This document shows, one piece after another, positions 25,627 through 32,816 of a DNA stretch of 64,000 nt. The stretch's first letter is position 1. Each line of letters begins with the position of its first letter. Source of the DNA: Aliamphritea ceti (GTDB lineage: Bacteria > Pseudomonadota > Gammaproteobacteria > Pseudomonadales > Balneatricaceae); NCBI RefSeq assembly GCF_024347215.1, contig NZ_AP025282.1, positions 1,054,001-1,118,000 of the forward strand, written 5' to 3'. Made by a program: the position numbers and the translations under genes. The notes beneath the pieces were generated by a model. The model saw nothing but the letters and a program-made list of their open reading frames with translations, was not told the origin of the DNA and did not search any database.

Positions 25627-26472
25627 ATGTTCAGAGCATTATTCGGTAGCGTGCTACTTGTGCTGTTAGCAGGCTGTTCTTTCCTGCCCGGCGGTGGTGG
25701 AGGCAGTGATGGCGGTGGTCGTTATTCGATTAAACAGGACCGTCCACCGGATGAAACTGATGTCGATGTATCTAAAATTCCTAATGCTGTTCCCCGTGTA
25801 GAAGCCAAGAGTCGTGGCGGTAATAAAAGCCGCTACGAAGTATTTGGTAAAACGTATTACGTATTACCTTCGTCCGCGGGCTATAAAGAAAGGGGTGAGG
25901 CTTCCTGGTACGGTAAAAAATTCCATGGTCATAAAACCTCTAATGGTGAAATTTATGACATGTTTGCAATGACGGCTGCGCATAAGTCATTACCGTTACC
26001 AACCTATGTTCAGGTTACTAACTTAAAGAATAACCGTAAGATTATTGTTCGGGTTAATGACCGTGGTCCGTTCCATCAGGGCCGTATTATTGATCTTTCC
26101 TTTGTGGCAGCGAAAAAACTCGATATGCTGGGTGGCGGTGTTACCCAGGTCGAAGTTGAAGCTATTGACCCGAGGACCTGGCAGAGTGCCCGTGGAGTAG
26201 TTGCTGCAGGTACGCAGGCGACTTCACAGCAGAGCGGCAAGAAACGCTATTTGCAGGTTGGCGCCTTCAGTTTACTGAGCAGTGCTGAGCAGGCAAGCAG
26301 AGAGCTGAATGACCTGTTTGGTAACCTGCCGGTTCGTATTGTGCCATTAGCGAAAAGTGACCGGACCTTATACAGAGTTCAGTTAGGACCGGTTGATTTC
26401 GGTGCTAATCTGGCAGAGATTGTTTCCAAGGTAGAAGCTGCTGGTTTTGCACAGCCGCATCTGGTGGATTGA
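25627..26472 (+). CDS. rlpA: Septal/peptidoglycan lipoprotein RlpA
   Basis: A 281-residue lipoprotein with lipobox LLAGC (Cys near 17), a Gly-rich tether, a double-psi beta-barrel (GEASWYGKKFHGHKTSNGE, RVNDRGPF), and a C-terminal SPOR domain (about 205-281). RlpA of Pseudomonas cleaves denuded glycan strands at the septum, and SPOR binds such strands. The start at 25627 follows GAAGG by seven bases; an earlier ATG at 25609 would put the ribosome site inside the gene. Confidence 0.93.
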   Translation: MFRALFGSVLLVLLAGCSFLPGGGGGSDGGGRYSIKQDRPPDETDVDVSKIPNAVPRVEAKSRGGNKSRYEVFGKTYYVLPSSAGYKERGEASWYGKKFHGHKTSNGEIYDMFAMTAAHKSLPLPTYVQVTNLKNNRKIIVRVNDRGPFHQGRIIDLSFVAAKKLDMLGGGVTQVEVEAIDPRTWQSARGVVAAGTQATSQQSGKKRYLQVGAFSLLSSAEQASRELNDLFGNLPVRIVPLAKSDRTLYRVQLGPVDFGANLAEIVSKVEAAGFAQPHLVD

Positions 26473-26526
26473 GTAGTAACAGAGCTGCATTTTGGCAGTG
26501 AATAAACGACAACGATAAAGATAATT

Positions 26527-27681
26527 ATGATTTCCAGACTATTTAAACCGTTTTTACTGCTGTTTATTGCCATCGTGGCTTTGCCGCTACAGGCCGCAAC
26601 TCTGGTGCCGGCACCGCCGCAGATTGCTGCCCGTGCGTATATCGTGATGGATGCGGATACCGGTCGGGTGATTTTGTCATCCCGGGAAAATGAGCGTTTT
26701 CCGCCGGCTAGCCTGACCAAGATGATGACCAGCTATATCGTCGAAGACGAGCTGAATAAGGGCAATATCAGTAAAACTGATCTGGTACCTGTTTCAGTTA
26801 AAGCCTGGCGTTCACAAGGTTCACGGATGTTCATTCAGGAAGGTACACAGGTACTGCTGAGTGACCTTTTGAAAGGCATTATTATTCAGTCTGGTAATGA
26901 TGCAAGTGTTGCTGTTGCTGAATATATTGCCGGTAGTGAAGCTGCATTTGCTGATCTGATGAATCAGCATGCTAATTTACTGGGAATGGATAACAGCCAG
27001 TTTATGAATGCAACAGGTCTGCCAGCGGATGATCATTATTCTTCTGCCTACGATATGGCGACACTGGCGCGGGCAATTATCAAAGATTTCCCAGAGCATT
27101 ATGGTATTTATTCTGAGAAGTACTTTACCTATAACAAGATTCGTCAGCCAAACCGTAATAAATTGTTGTGGCGTGATAACAGCGTTGATGGTTTAAAGAC
27201 AGGTCACACTGAAGCGGCCGGTTATTGTCTGGTTGCTTCCGCCAAGCGTGAAGGCATGCGCCTGATTTCTGTTGTGATGGGAACTAAGAGTGAAGAAGCC
27301 CGGGCACAGGAAAGTCAGAAGCTGCTGGCATATGCATTCCGTTATTTCCGTACCCATCAGCTGTATAAAGAAGGTGAGCGGTTACAAACTACCCAGGTAT
27401 GGGGCGGCAAAGTCGATCAGGTTGATTTAGGGCCTGCGGCTGATCTGGCAGTTACAGTTGCCCGTGGTAAGAGTGATCAGTTACAGGCGACACTGGATCT
27501 GGATAATGTTATTGAAGCACCGATCAGCAAAGGTGACGTATTCGGTAAGGTTCAGGTCAAACTTGGTGATGAGCTGATTGCAGAAGTGCCAGTAGTTGCT
27601 TTGCAGGATGTGGCTGAAGCCGGATTGTTGAAACGTATTTGGGATAAAGTTGCGCTGTTCTTCTACAGCCTGATCAATTAA
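26527..27681 (+). CDS. dacA: D-alanyl-D-alanine carboxypeptidase (PBP5/6 type)
   Basis: A 384-residue low-molecular-weight PBP that trims the fifth residue of the stem peptide. Motifs: SxxK at S62-LT-K65, SGN at 122-124, KTG at 224-226. A signal peptide spans about 1-22 (LPLQAA). A C-terminal beta domain (about 285-365) and a terminal amphipathic helix (LLKRIWDKVALFFYSL) for membrane attachment complete the family plan. Downstream lies a strong hairpin terminator. Confidence 0.96.
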   Translation: MISRLFKPFLLLFIAIVALPLQAATLVPAPPQIAARAYIVMDADTGRVILSSRENERFPPASLTKMMTSYIVEDELNKGNISKTDLVPVSVKAWRSQGSRMFIQEGTQVLLSDLLKGIIIQSGNDASVAVAEYIAGSEAAFADLMNQHANLLGMDNSQFMNATGLPADDHYSSAYDMATLARAIIKDFPEHYGIYSEKYFTYNKIRQPNRNKLLWRDNSVDGLKTGHTEAAGYCLVASAKREGMRLISVVMGTKSEEARAQESQKLLAYAFRYFRTHQLYKEGERLQTTQVWGGKVDQVDLGPAADLAVTVARGKSDQLQATLDLDNVIEAPISKGDVFGKVQVKLGDELIAEVPVVALQDVAEAGLLKRIWDKVALFFYSLIN

Positions 27682-27708
27682 TCCCTGACAAATGTCATCC
27701 TGATGTTA

Positions 27709-27745
27709 AACGCCCGTGCTGATTTCAGTGCGGGCGTTTATGTTT
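27709..27745 (+). terminator. Terminator after dacA
   Basis: AACGCCCGTGCTG pairs with CAGTGCGGGCGTT (13 bp, two G-U pairs) around ATTT, followed by TATGTTT. It would lie inside an upstream extension of the next ORF, supporting the later start of that gene. Confidence 0.7.
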
Positions 27746-27772
27746 GGGGCTAAGGGCATTAAAATACCTGCC

Positions 27773-28624
27773 ATGGATATAGTACATCTGAACGGGCAGT
27801 TGCTTGCTGCTGATAAGGCAAAGATTTCGGTATTTGATCGCGGATTTTTGTTTGGTGACAGTATTTACGAGGTCATTCCTTTCTATCAGGGCAAAGGTTT
27901 CAGGCTGATTGAACATATTCAGCGGCTGGAACATAGTTTGCGGGCAATTCAGATTCGCACTGATATTGACTGGCAGCTGTTATTAGACAACCTTGTCACC
28001 GCGAATGGTGGCGGTAACCTGTCGGTATACCTGCAGGTTAGCCGGGGTGCCTCTGAAGAGCGTAGTCATCAGTATGATGCTGACCTGACTCCGACAGTGT
28101 TTGCCTGTTGTAAACCTATCAAAGATATTTACGCTGACGGCGCTGATTCTGTAGAGGGAATAGCGGCGATAGTAACCGCTGATTTGCGCTGGCGTCGTTG
28201 CGATATTAAAGCCACTGGTTTATTGCCGAACATTCTTGTTCTGCAGCAGGCCCGGCAGGCCGGCGCCGCAGAAGCTATTCTTATACGGGATGGCATCCTC
28301 ACCGAAGGGGCATCCAGTAATCTCTTCATGGTGGAAAACGGTGTGATTTATACGCCTAAGTCCAGTTCAGAAATTCTGGGTGGTGTAACCCGCGAACTGC
28401 TATTACAACTTGCTGATGAACAGGGAATTCCCTGCCTGCAGGTTGATATTGAATATTCCCGTTTACTGACTGCCGATGAGGTTTGGATCAGCAGTTCTAC
28501 CCGTGCCATTGTGCCGGTGCTGAGTATCGACGGACAAAAAATAGCAGATGGTAATAAAGGCCGGCTCTGGCAACAGATGTTTGAGCGTTTTATTCAGCTA
28601 CAGCATCGGATGATGCATGGCTGA
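27773..28624 (+). CDS. dat: D-amino-acid/branched-chain aminotransferase (fold type IV)
   Basis: A 283-residue PLP enzyme of the class IV aminotransferases. MDIVHLNGQLL start, ISVFDRGFLFGDSIYEVIP, the PLP Lys in KATGLLPNILV, and EGASSNLFMV are present. In this context (dacA-dat-ybeD-lipB) the gene is annotated as D-alanine transaminase in many gammaproteobacteria, which would make D-Glu or D-Ala for peptidoglycan; branched-chain activity is the alternative. No clear ribosome site precedes the ATG at 27773, but family length supports it. Confidence 0.85.
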   Translation: MDIVHLNGQLLAADKAKISVFDRGFLFGDSIYEVIPFYQGKGFRLIEHIQRLEHSLRAIQIRTDIDWQLLLDNLVTANGGGNLSVYLQVSRGASEERSHQYDADLTPTVFACCKPIKDIYADGADSVEGIAAIVTADLRWRRCDIKATGLLPNILVLQQARQAGAAEAILIRDGILTEGASSNLFMVENGVIYTPKSSSEILGGVTRELLLQLADEQGIPCLQVDIEYSRLLTADEVWISSSTRAIVPVLSIDGQKIADGNKGRLWQQMFERFIQLQHRMMHG

Positions 28625-28655
28625 AAGTAACAGATTTAAAACTAGAGAAATGAAT

Positions 28656-28928
28656 ATGACTGAACAAGAAGCGCCTAAGATTGAATTTCCATGTGCAGAT
28701 TATCCAATCAAAGTGCTGGGGCGCAGTGCGCCAGATTACAAGGAGTTTGTCCTCGATGTTGTGCGTCGATATGACCCCACTCTGGATGTCTCAACCGTTG
28801 TAGAACAGCCGAGCAAGAACGGCAACTTTACCGCTATTCGTATTAAAATGATTGCTGAGAGTGCTGAAGCACTGGAAGCGATGCATAAAGAGTTTATGGC
28901 CAGTGGCCGTGTTCAGATGGTGATGTAA
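28656..28928 (+). CDS. ybeD: DUF493 (YbeD-like) protein
   Basis: A 90-residue protein of the YbeD family with a ferredoxin-like alpha-beta fold resembling ACT regulatory domains: IEFPCADYPIKVLGRSA, NGNFTAIRIKM, and EFMASGRVQMVM at the C-terminus. Its function is not settled; it is nearly always next to lipB, suggesting a link to lipoate. AGAGA at 28644-28648 favours ATG 28656 over ATG 28650 and over the longer frame from 28617, which overlaps dat by eight bases. Confidence 0.9.
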   Translation: MTEQEAPKIEFPCADYPIKVLGRSAPDYKEFVLDVVRRYDPTLDVSTVVEQPSKNGNFTAIRIKMIAESAEALEAMHKEFMASGRVQMVM

Positions 28929-28931
28929 AGC

Positions 28932-29618
28932 ATGGCTGATGTAACAGTCGAAAGTGCTGAGCAAACAGAAGCGTCGCCACAGGCTCTGATGATTCGGGAG
29001 CTTGGCCAGCAGGCGTATATGACAACCTGGCAGGCCATGCAGGATTTTACTGCCGGTCGCACGCCGGCAACTGTTGATGAAATCTGGTTACTTGAACATA
29101 GCCCTGTCTATACCCAGGGTCATGCAGGTAAAGCAGAGCATGTGCTTAACCCAGGTGATATTCCGGTGATTCCGGTAGACCGGGGTGGTCAGGTGACTTA
29201 TCACGGGCCCGGGCAGCTTGTTGTGTATATGTTGCTGAACATTCGCCGCAAGAAATTCGGTGTGCGGGAACTGGTTGCCCGCATGGAGCAGAGTGTTATC
29301 GAGTTACTGGCTGAACGCGGTCTTGAAGCATATGCCCGTAAAGATGCCCCGGGTGTATATGTTGGTGACGCAAAGATTGCTGCGCTGGGACTGAGGGTTC
29401 GCCGTGGTTGTTCATTTCATGGTTTGGCACTCAACATCGATATGGATTTATCACCGTTCAACCAGATTAACCCCTGTGGTTATGCAGGCATGGCCGTTAC
29501 CAGCCTTGCTCAACTGCAAACGGTTGAAAGTCCGGCGGCAATACACCGTCAATTTCTTGATATTTTGCTGGCTAAGCTGGATTACCAACAGCTCAGCTAC
29601 GCAACGACAATTAACTGA
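28932..29618 (+). CDS. lipB: Octanoyl-[acyl-carrier-protein]:protein N-octanoyltransferase
   Basis: A 228-residue enzyme moving octanoyl from ACP to the lipoyl domains of dehydrogenases, the first step of lipoate assembly. Motifs: DRGGQVTYHGPGQLVVY, catalytic Lys148 in GDAKIAALGLRV, and catalytic Cys182 in NQINPCGYAGM. It starts three bases after ybeD and precedes lipA by 15 bases. The N-terminus (about 17 residues) is a little longer than in E. coli. Confidence 0.97.
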   Translation: MADVTVESAEQTEASPQALMIRELGQQAYMTTWQAMQDFTAGRTPATVDEIWLLEHSPVYTQGHAGKAEHVLNPGDIPVIPVDRGGQVTYHGPGQLVVYMLLNIRRKKFGVRELVARMEQSVIELLAERGLEAYARKDAPGVYVGDAKIAALGLRVRRGCSFHGLALNIDMDLSPFNQINPCGYAGMAVTSLAQLQTVESPAAIHRQFLDILLAKLDYQQLSYATTIN

Positions 29619-29633
29619 AGTGGATTATTTAGC

Positions 29634-30608
29634 ATGACTGAACAGAGCAGCAAGGCGCAGCGCGCGGAAGCCGGAGTTAAGTTACGGGGTGCTGAGAAAG
29701 TTGCCCGCATACCAGTTAAAATCGTTCCAACTGAGCGGGAAAAAATGCTACGTAAGCCAGAATGGCTACGCATTAAATTAGGTTCGACGCCCAAAGTTCA
29801 GGGCATTAAAGATAAACTGCGTAAGCACAAGTTAGCGTCGGTTTGTGAGGAAGCCAGCTGTCCGAATCTGGGAGAGTGTTTCAGCCACGGTACCGCAACC
29901 TTCATGATTATGGGTGATATCTGTACCCGTCGTTGTCCATTCTGTGATGTTGCGCATGGCCGCCCTAAAGCATTGCCAGAAAATGAACCACAGGAGCTGG
30001 CTGAAGCGATTGCCGATATGGGACTGCGTTATGTGGTTATTACTTCGGTTGACCGTGATGACCTGCGTGACGGCGGTGCTGAGCACTTTGTTAAGTGTAT
30101 TCAGGAAACCCGGAAAAGCAGCCCTAATATTCAGGTAGAGACTCTGGTGCCGGATTTTCGCGGCCGTATGGATGTTGCCCTGGAGATTTTACAGCAGTGT
30201 CCGCCGGATGTTTTCAACCATAACCTGGAAACTGTACCCCGTTTGTACCGCCAGGTTCGTCCCGGTGCTGATTATGCATGGTCATTACAGTTGCTACAGC
30301 GTTTTAAGAAGGCACGTCCTGAAGTACGTACTAAGTCAGGTTTGATGGTTGGCCTGGGTGAAACTAAGGAAGAGATTCTGGAAGTACTGAAAGATCTGCG
30401 GGCTCATGATGTGGATATGCTGACAATTGGTCAATACCTGCAGCCAAGCAGGAATCATTTACCGGTTGACCGCTATGTGACACCGGAAGAATTCGATGAC
30501 TACGCAGCAGAGGCCAGAGCGCTGGGCTTTAGCCACGTTGCAAGTGGACCCTTAGTGCGCTCGTCTTATCATGCGGATTTGCAGGCCAAAGGTGAAAATG
30601 TTTCCTGA
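29634..30608 (+). CDS. lipA: Lipoyl synthase
   Basis: A 324-residue radical SAM enzyme inserting two sulfurs into protein-bound octanoyl. Both iron-sulfur clusters are supported: CEEASCPNLGEC for the auxiliary cluster and CTRRCPFC for the SAM cluster. The C-terminal RSSYHA provides the conserved Ser ligand. Followed by a strong terminator, so it ends the long + strand run that began at proA. Confidence 0.98.
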   Translation: MTEQSSKAQRAEAGVKLRGAEKVARIPVKIVPTEREKMLRKPEWLRIKLGSTPKVQGIKDKLRKHKLASVCEEASCPNLGECFSHGTATFMIMGDICTRRCPFCDVAHGRPKALPENEPQELAEAIADMGLRYVVITSVDRDDLRDGGAEHFVKCIQETRKSSPNIQVETLVPDFRGRMDVALEILQQCPPDVFNHNLETVPRLYRQVRPGADYAWSLQLLQRFKKARPEVRTKSGLMVGLGETKEEILEVLKDLRAHDVDMLTIGQYLQPSRNHLPVDRYVTPEEFDDYAAEARALGFSHVASGPLVRSSYHADLQAKGENVS

Positions 30609-30636
30609 CATTAGTTAGCGCCTTCCTGAAGTTGCT

Positions 30637-30668
30637 AAATGCCGGTTTATTAACCGGCATTTTTGTTT
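30637..30668 (+). terminator. Terminator after lipA
   Basis: AAATGCCGGTT pairs with AACCGGCATTT (11 bp) around a TATT loop, then TTGTTTG. It lies about 30 bases after the stop codon. Confidence 0.88.
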
Positions 30669-30747
30669 GTCAGAGATCTGATGATCGTTGCAGTCAAATG
30701 ATCTTTTAATCGGTAACGATAGCGCAGGTTTAGTACAGAAAATAACA

Positions 30748-30800
30748 GTTATACACAGAATCGTTAGACAACCTTGTGTATAACCTTGTGGTAACTCTTC
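30748..30800 (+). repeat. Left copy of palindromic TTATACACA element
   Basis: GTTATACACA (30748-30757) and its inverse TGTGTATAAC (30775-30784) flank a 17-base centre; TAACTCTTC follows at 30792. The same three blocks in the same spacing occur at 35968-36021. TTATACACA fits the DnaA-box consensus TTATNCACA, but a role in replication is not implied by that alone. Confidence 0.75.
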
Positions 30801-30974
30801 AAAGGGCTATGGCTGTAGCCTTTCGCTGAAATGTCTAATTTTCAGCCATATTTTGTATCCTGGATTTATTTCTATTCTGCATGTTATTCAAACGGTTATC
30901 TGTTAATTAATACACACTTTAAAGCGTCCTGAAACTGTGTGAAAAATAATCAGTAATCTGTGTATTGTTTTTTG

Positions 30975-30987
30975 TGACCGCTGGTCA
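30975..30987. promoter_or_regulatory. Candidate TetR operator
   Basis: TGACC-GCT-GGTCA is a perfect 5-bp inverted repeat located 51 bases before the tetR ATG, where a self-regulating TetR-family repressor would be expected to bind. Evidence is positional and symmetry only. Confidence 0.4.
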
Positions 30988-31038
30988 TAAAATGACGGCC
31001 GGTTTTAAGCTGTGTTTTTAAGAGACATATTTATACGT

Positions 31039-31704
31039 ATGAATGAACGTAAAGCGAGAGAGTTTGTTCGCCGTGAGCGTGAAATACTCGACTGTACGCT
31101 GGAGTTATTAGCCGGCGAACACTGGGAAGCACTCAGTGTAGATAAAATTGCCCGTCATACAGGAATAGGTAAAGGTACTGTTTATAAGCATTTCAGCTGT
31201 AAAGATGACATTTATGCCTGCCTGTTACATGCCGATTGCGAGCAGATGCATAACGCATTTATTGGTTTTGCAGAAGACAGCTCATTGAGTGGTCTCGAAC
31301 AGATGCGGGAAATGCTGCTCTACGCGTTTGAGTTTCACCGGGACAATGTGGCACACCAGCATATGCATGTGCATTGTAAGCAGAAATCGTTTCGTGAGCG
31401 TATCAGTCCTGAATATTTACAAAAGCTGGATCTGATCGACAGTCAGTTAACGGATGCATTTGGTCTGGCTGTATGTAATGGCATTAAAGAAGGTGACGTC
31501 AATCCTGGTATGTCTCAGGAAATGTTGGTGTCAGGTATGAGCGCTACCTTTGAAGGCGCAATGCTTACCTTGCAGGAAGGTGGAAGCTGCAAGCATCAGT
31601 TGCTGGAAACTTACGCACAGAAAACCGAATACATAAATCAGGTGGTGGAGTATATGCTCGCCGCAATTACCGGCCGCCCAACGCGGCAAGTGGAACAGGG
31701 ATAA
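31039..31704 (+). CDS. TetR-family transcriptional regulator
   Basis: A 221-residue repressor-type protein. The N-terminal helix-turn-helix is clear (ILDCTLELLAGEHWEALSV, then DKIARHTGIGKGTVYKHF), followed by an all-helical ligand domain. The ATG at 31039 gives a standard TetR start; the frame can extend to a GTG at 31012 without support. It precedes the MFP and RND genes with a two-base gap and almost certainly controls them as a drug- or lipid-sensing repressor. Confidence 0.92.
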   Translation: MNERKAREFVRREREILDCTLELLAGEHWEALSVDKIARHTGIGKGTVYKHFSCKDDIYACLLHADCEQMHNAFIGFAEDSSLSGLEQMREMLLYAFEFHRDNVAHQHMHVHCKQKSFRERISPEYLQKLDLIDSQLTDAFGLAVCNGIKEGDVNPGMSQEMLVSGMSATFEGAMLTLQEGGSCKHQLLETYAQKTEYINQVVEYMLAAITGRPTRQVEQG

Positions 31705-31706
31705 CC

Positions 31707-32813
31707 ATGAATAAATCAGTATTACTGGCATTAGCTGTCGTCATCGGATTTGGAATCTGGATGGCTTCGGGTATGCAGACTGAAGAGCCGGCAGAGCCGG
31801 TGGTTCAGAGTGCTGCAGAAGAAAAGCCGCTGATGAAGGTAAAGGTGCAGGATTCGGATGCTGAGACTGTCCTGCAGCTGGTGCGTGTTCAGGGACAGGT
31901 TGAAGCAAACCGTACCCTTGAGGTGAAGGTTGAGATAGATGGCCGGGTTGCAAAGCTGCCAGCCGATGAAGGTCAGAGACTGGCCGCAGGTGATGGCCTG
32001 GTCGAAATTTCAGCGGATTACCGTTCAGCACAATTGGCTGAAGCTAAGGCACTACTAAAACAACGCCGCAGTGATTTGGCAGCGAGTATCAAGCTGAAAA
32101 AACGTGGTTTGCAGTCTCAGAACCGGGTAATTGCTGATGAAGCGGCTGTCCAGGCGGCACAGGCTCAGCTTGCACGGATTCAGCATGAAATAAAAGAAAC
32201 CCGTGTTACAGCCCCGTTTGCGGGTGTACTGAATAAGCGAGTAGTTGAGCTGGGGGATTATCTTCAGGCGGGTGATGTTATCGGCGAGCTGGTTGATGAT
32301 GGCACAGTGAAAATTACCGGTCAGGTACCGCAGCACAGTGTTGGCCGTCTTCAGGAAAATCAGAATGTCGATGTCGTTCTGAATAATGGCGAACAGATGA
32401 CCGGTAAGCTGAGCTACATTTCACCGGTTGCTGATGGCGTAACCCGTAGTTACCGGGTGGAGGTTCAGATTCCAAATCCTGATCATTTACGCATTATTGG
32501 CCTTTCTGCAACGCTGTTATTGCCAGCTGGTGAACAGATGGGGCATCTGTTACCGGGCTCGGTACTGGGTCTGGATGAAGCAGGCAATTTACGGGTTAAA
32601 CTGGTGGATAACGATAACCGTGTAAGCAATGCGCCGGTTGAAATTATCCGTACTGACCAGAATGGCTTCTGGCTGAGCGGCCTGGATGCGAAAGTCCGGG
32701 TAATCATGGTAGGTCAGGATTTTGTTGCCAACGGTGAAGAGATTGATCCGGTCAGTGATGTTGATCTGGCGGCGGAGCAGCAGTTATCAGTTAAAGCTGA
32801 GCAGGAGGGCTAA
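31707..32813 (+). CDS. RND efflux membrane fusion (periplasmic adaptor) subunit
   Basis: A 368-residue HlyD/AcrA-type adaptor. It has an N-terminal membrane anchor (about 4-22) with no lipobox, a barrel-sandwich lipoyl-type half (VEIDGRVAKLPADEGQRLAAGD), a helical hairpin (about 110-155), and the second lipoyl half ETRVTAPFAGVLNKRVVELGDYLQ. It links the inner membrane pump to an outer membrane channel, which is not encoded here, so a TolC/OprM elsewhere is inferred. Spacing to the pump gene is three bases. Confidence 0.92.
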   Translation: MNKSVLLALAVVIGFGIWMASGMQTEEPAEPVVQSAAEEKPLMKVKVQDSDAETVLQLVRVQGQVEANRTLEVKVEIDGRVAKLPADEGQRLAAGDGLVEISADYRSAQLAEAKALLKQRRSDLAASIKLKKRGLQSQNRVIADEAAVQAAQAQLARIQHEIKETRVTAPFAGVLNKRVVELGDYLQAGDVIGELVDDGTVKITGQVPQHSVGRLQENQNVDVVLNNGEQMTGKLSYISPVADGVTRSYRVEVQIPNPDHLRIIGLSATLLLPAGEQMGHLLPGSVLGLDEAGNLRVKLVDNDNRVSNAPVEIIRTDQNGFWLSGLDAKVRVIMVGQDFVANGEEIDPVSDVDLAAEQQLSVKAEQEG

Positions 32814-32816
32814 AGG

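Larger units (their letters stand above)
30669..31038 (+). promoter_or_regulatory. Structured regulatory region upstream of the tetR-RND cassette
   Basis: This 370-base AT-rich stretch holds, in order: the palindromic TTATACACA element (30748-30784); a bulged hairpin AAAGGGCTA/TAGCCTTT at 30801-30823; a 7-bp hairpin GCTGAAA/TTTCAGC at 30825-30846; and a small perfect palindrome TGACCGCTGGTCA at 30975-30987 just before tetR. No ORF of coding quality was found. Confidence 0.55.

Noticed and set aside
30748..30784. Replication origin at the TTATACACA boxes
   Set aside because: Only two boxes per element, no AT-rich unwinding cluster, and no dnaA, dnaN, parAB or gidA genes nearby.
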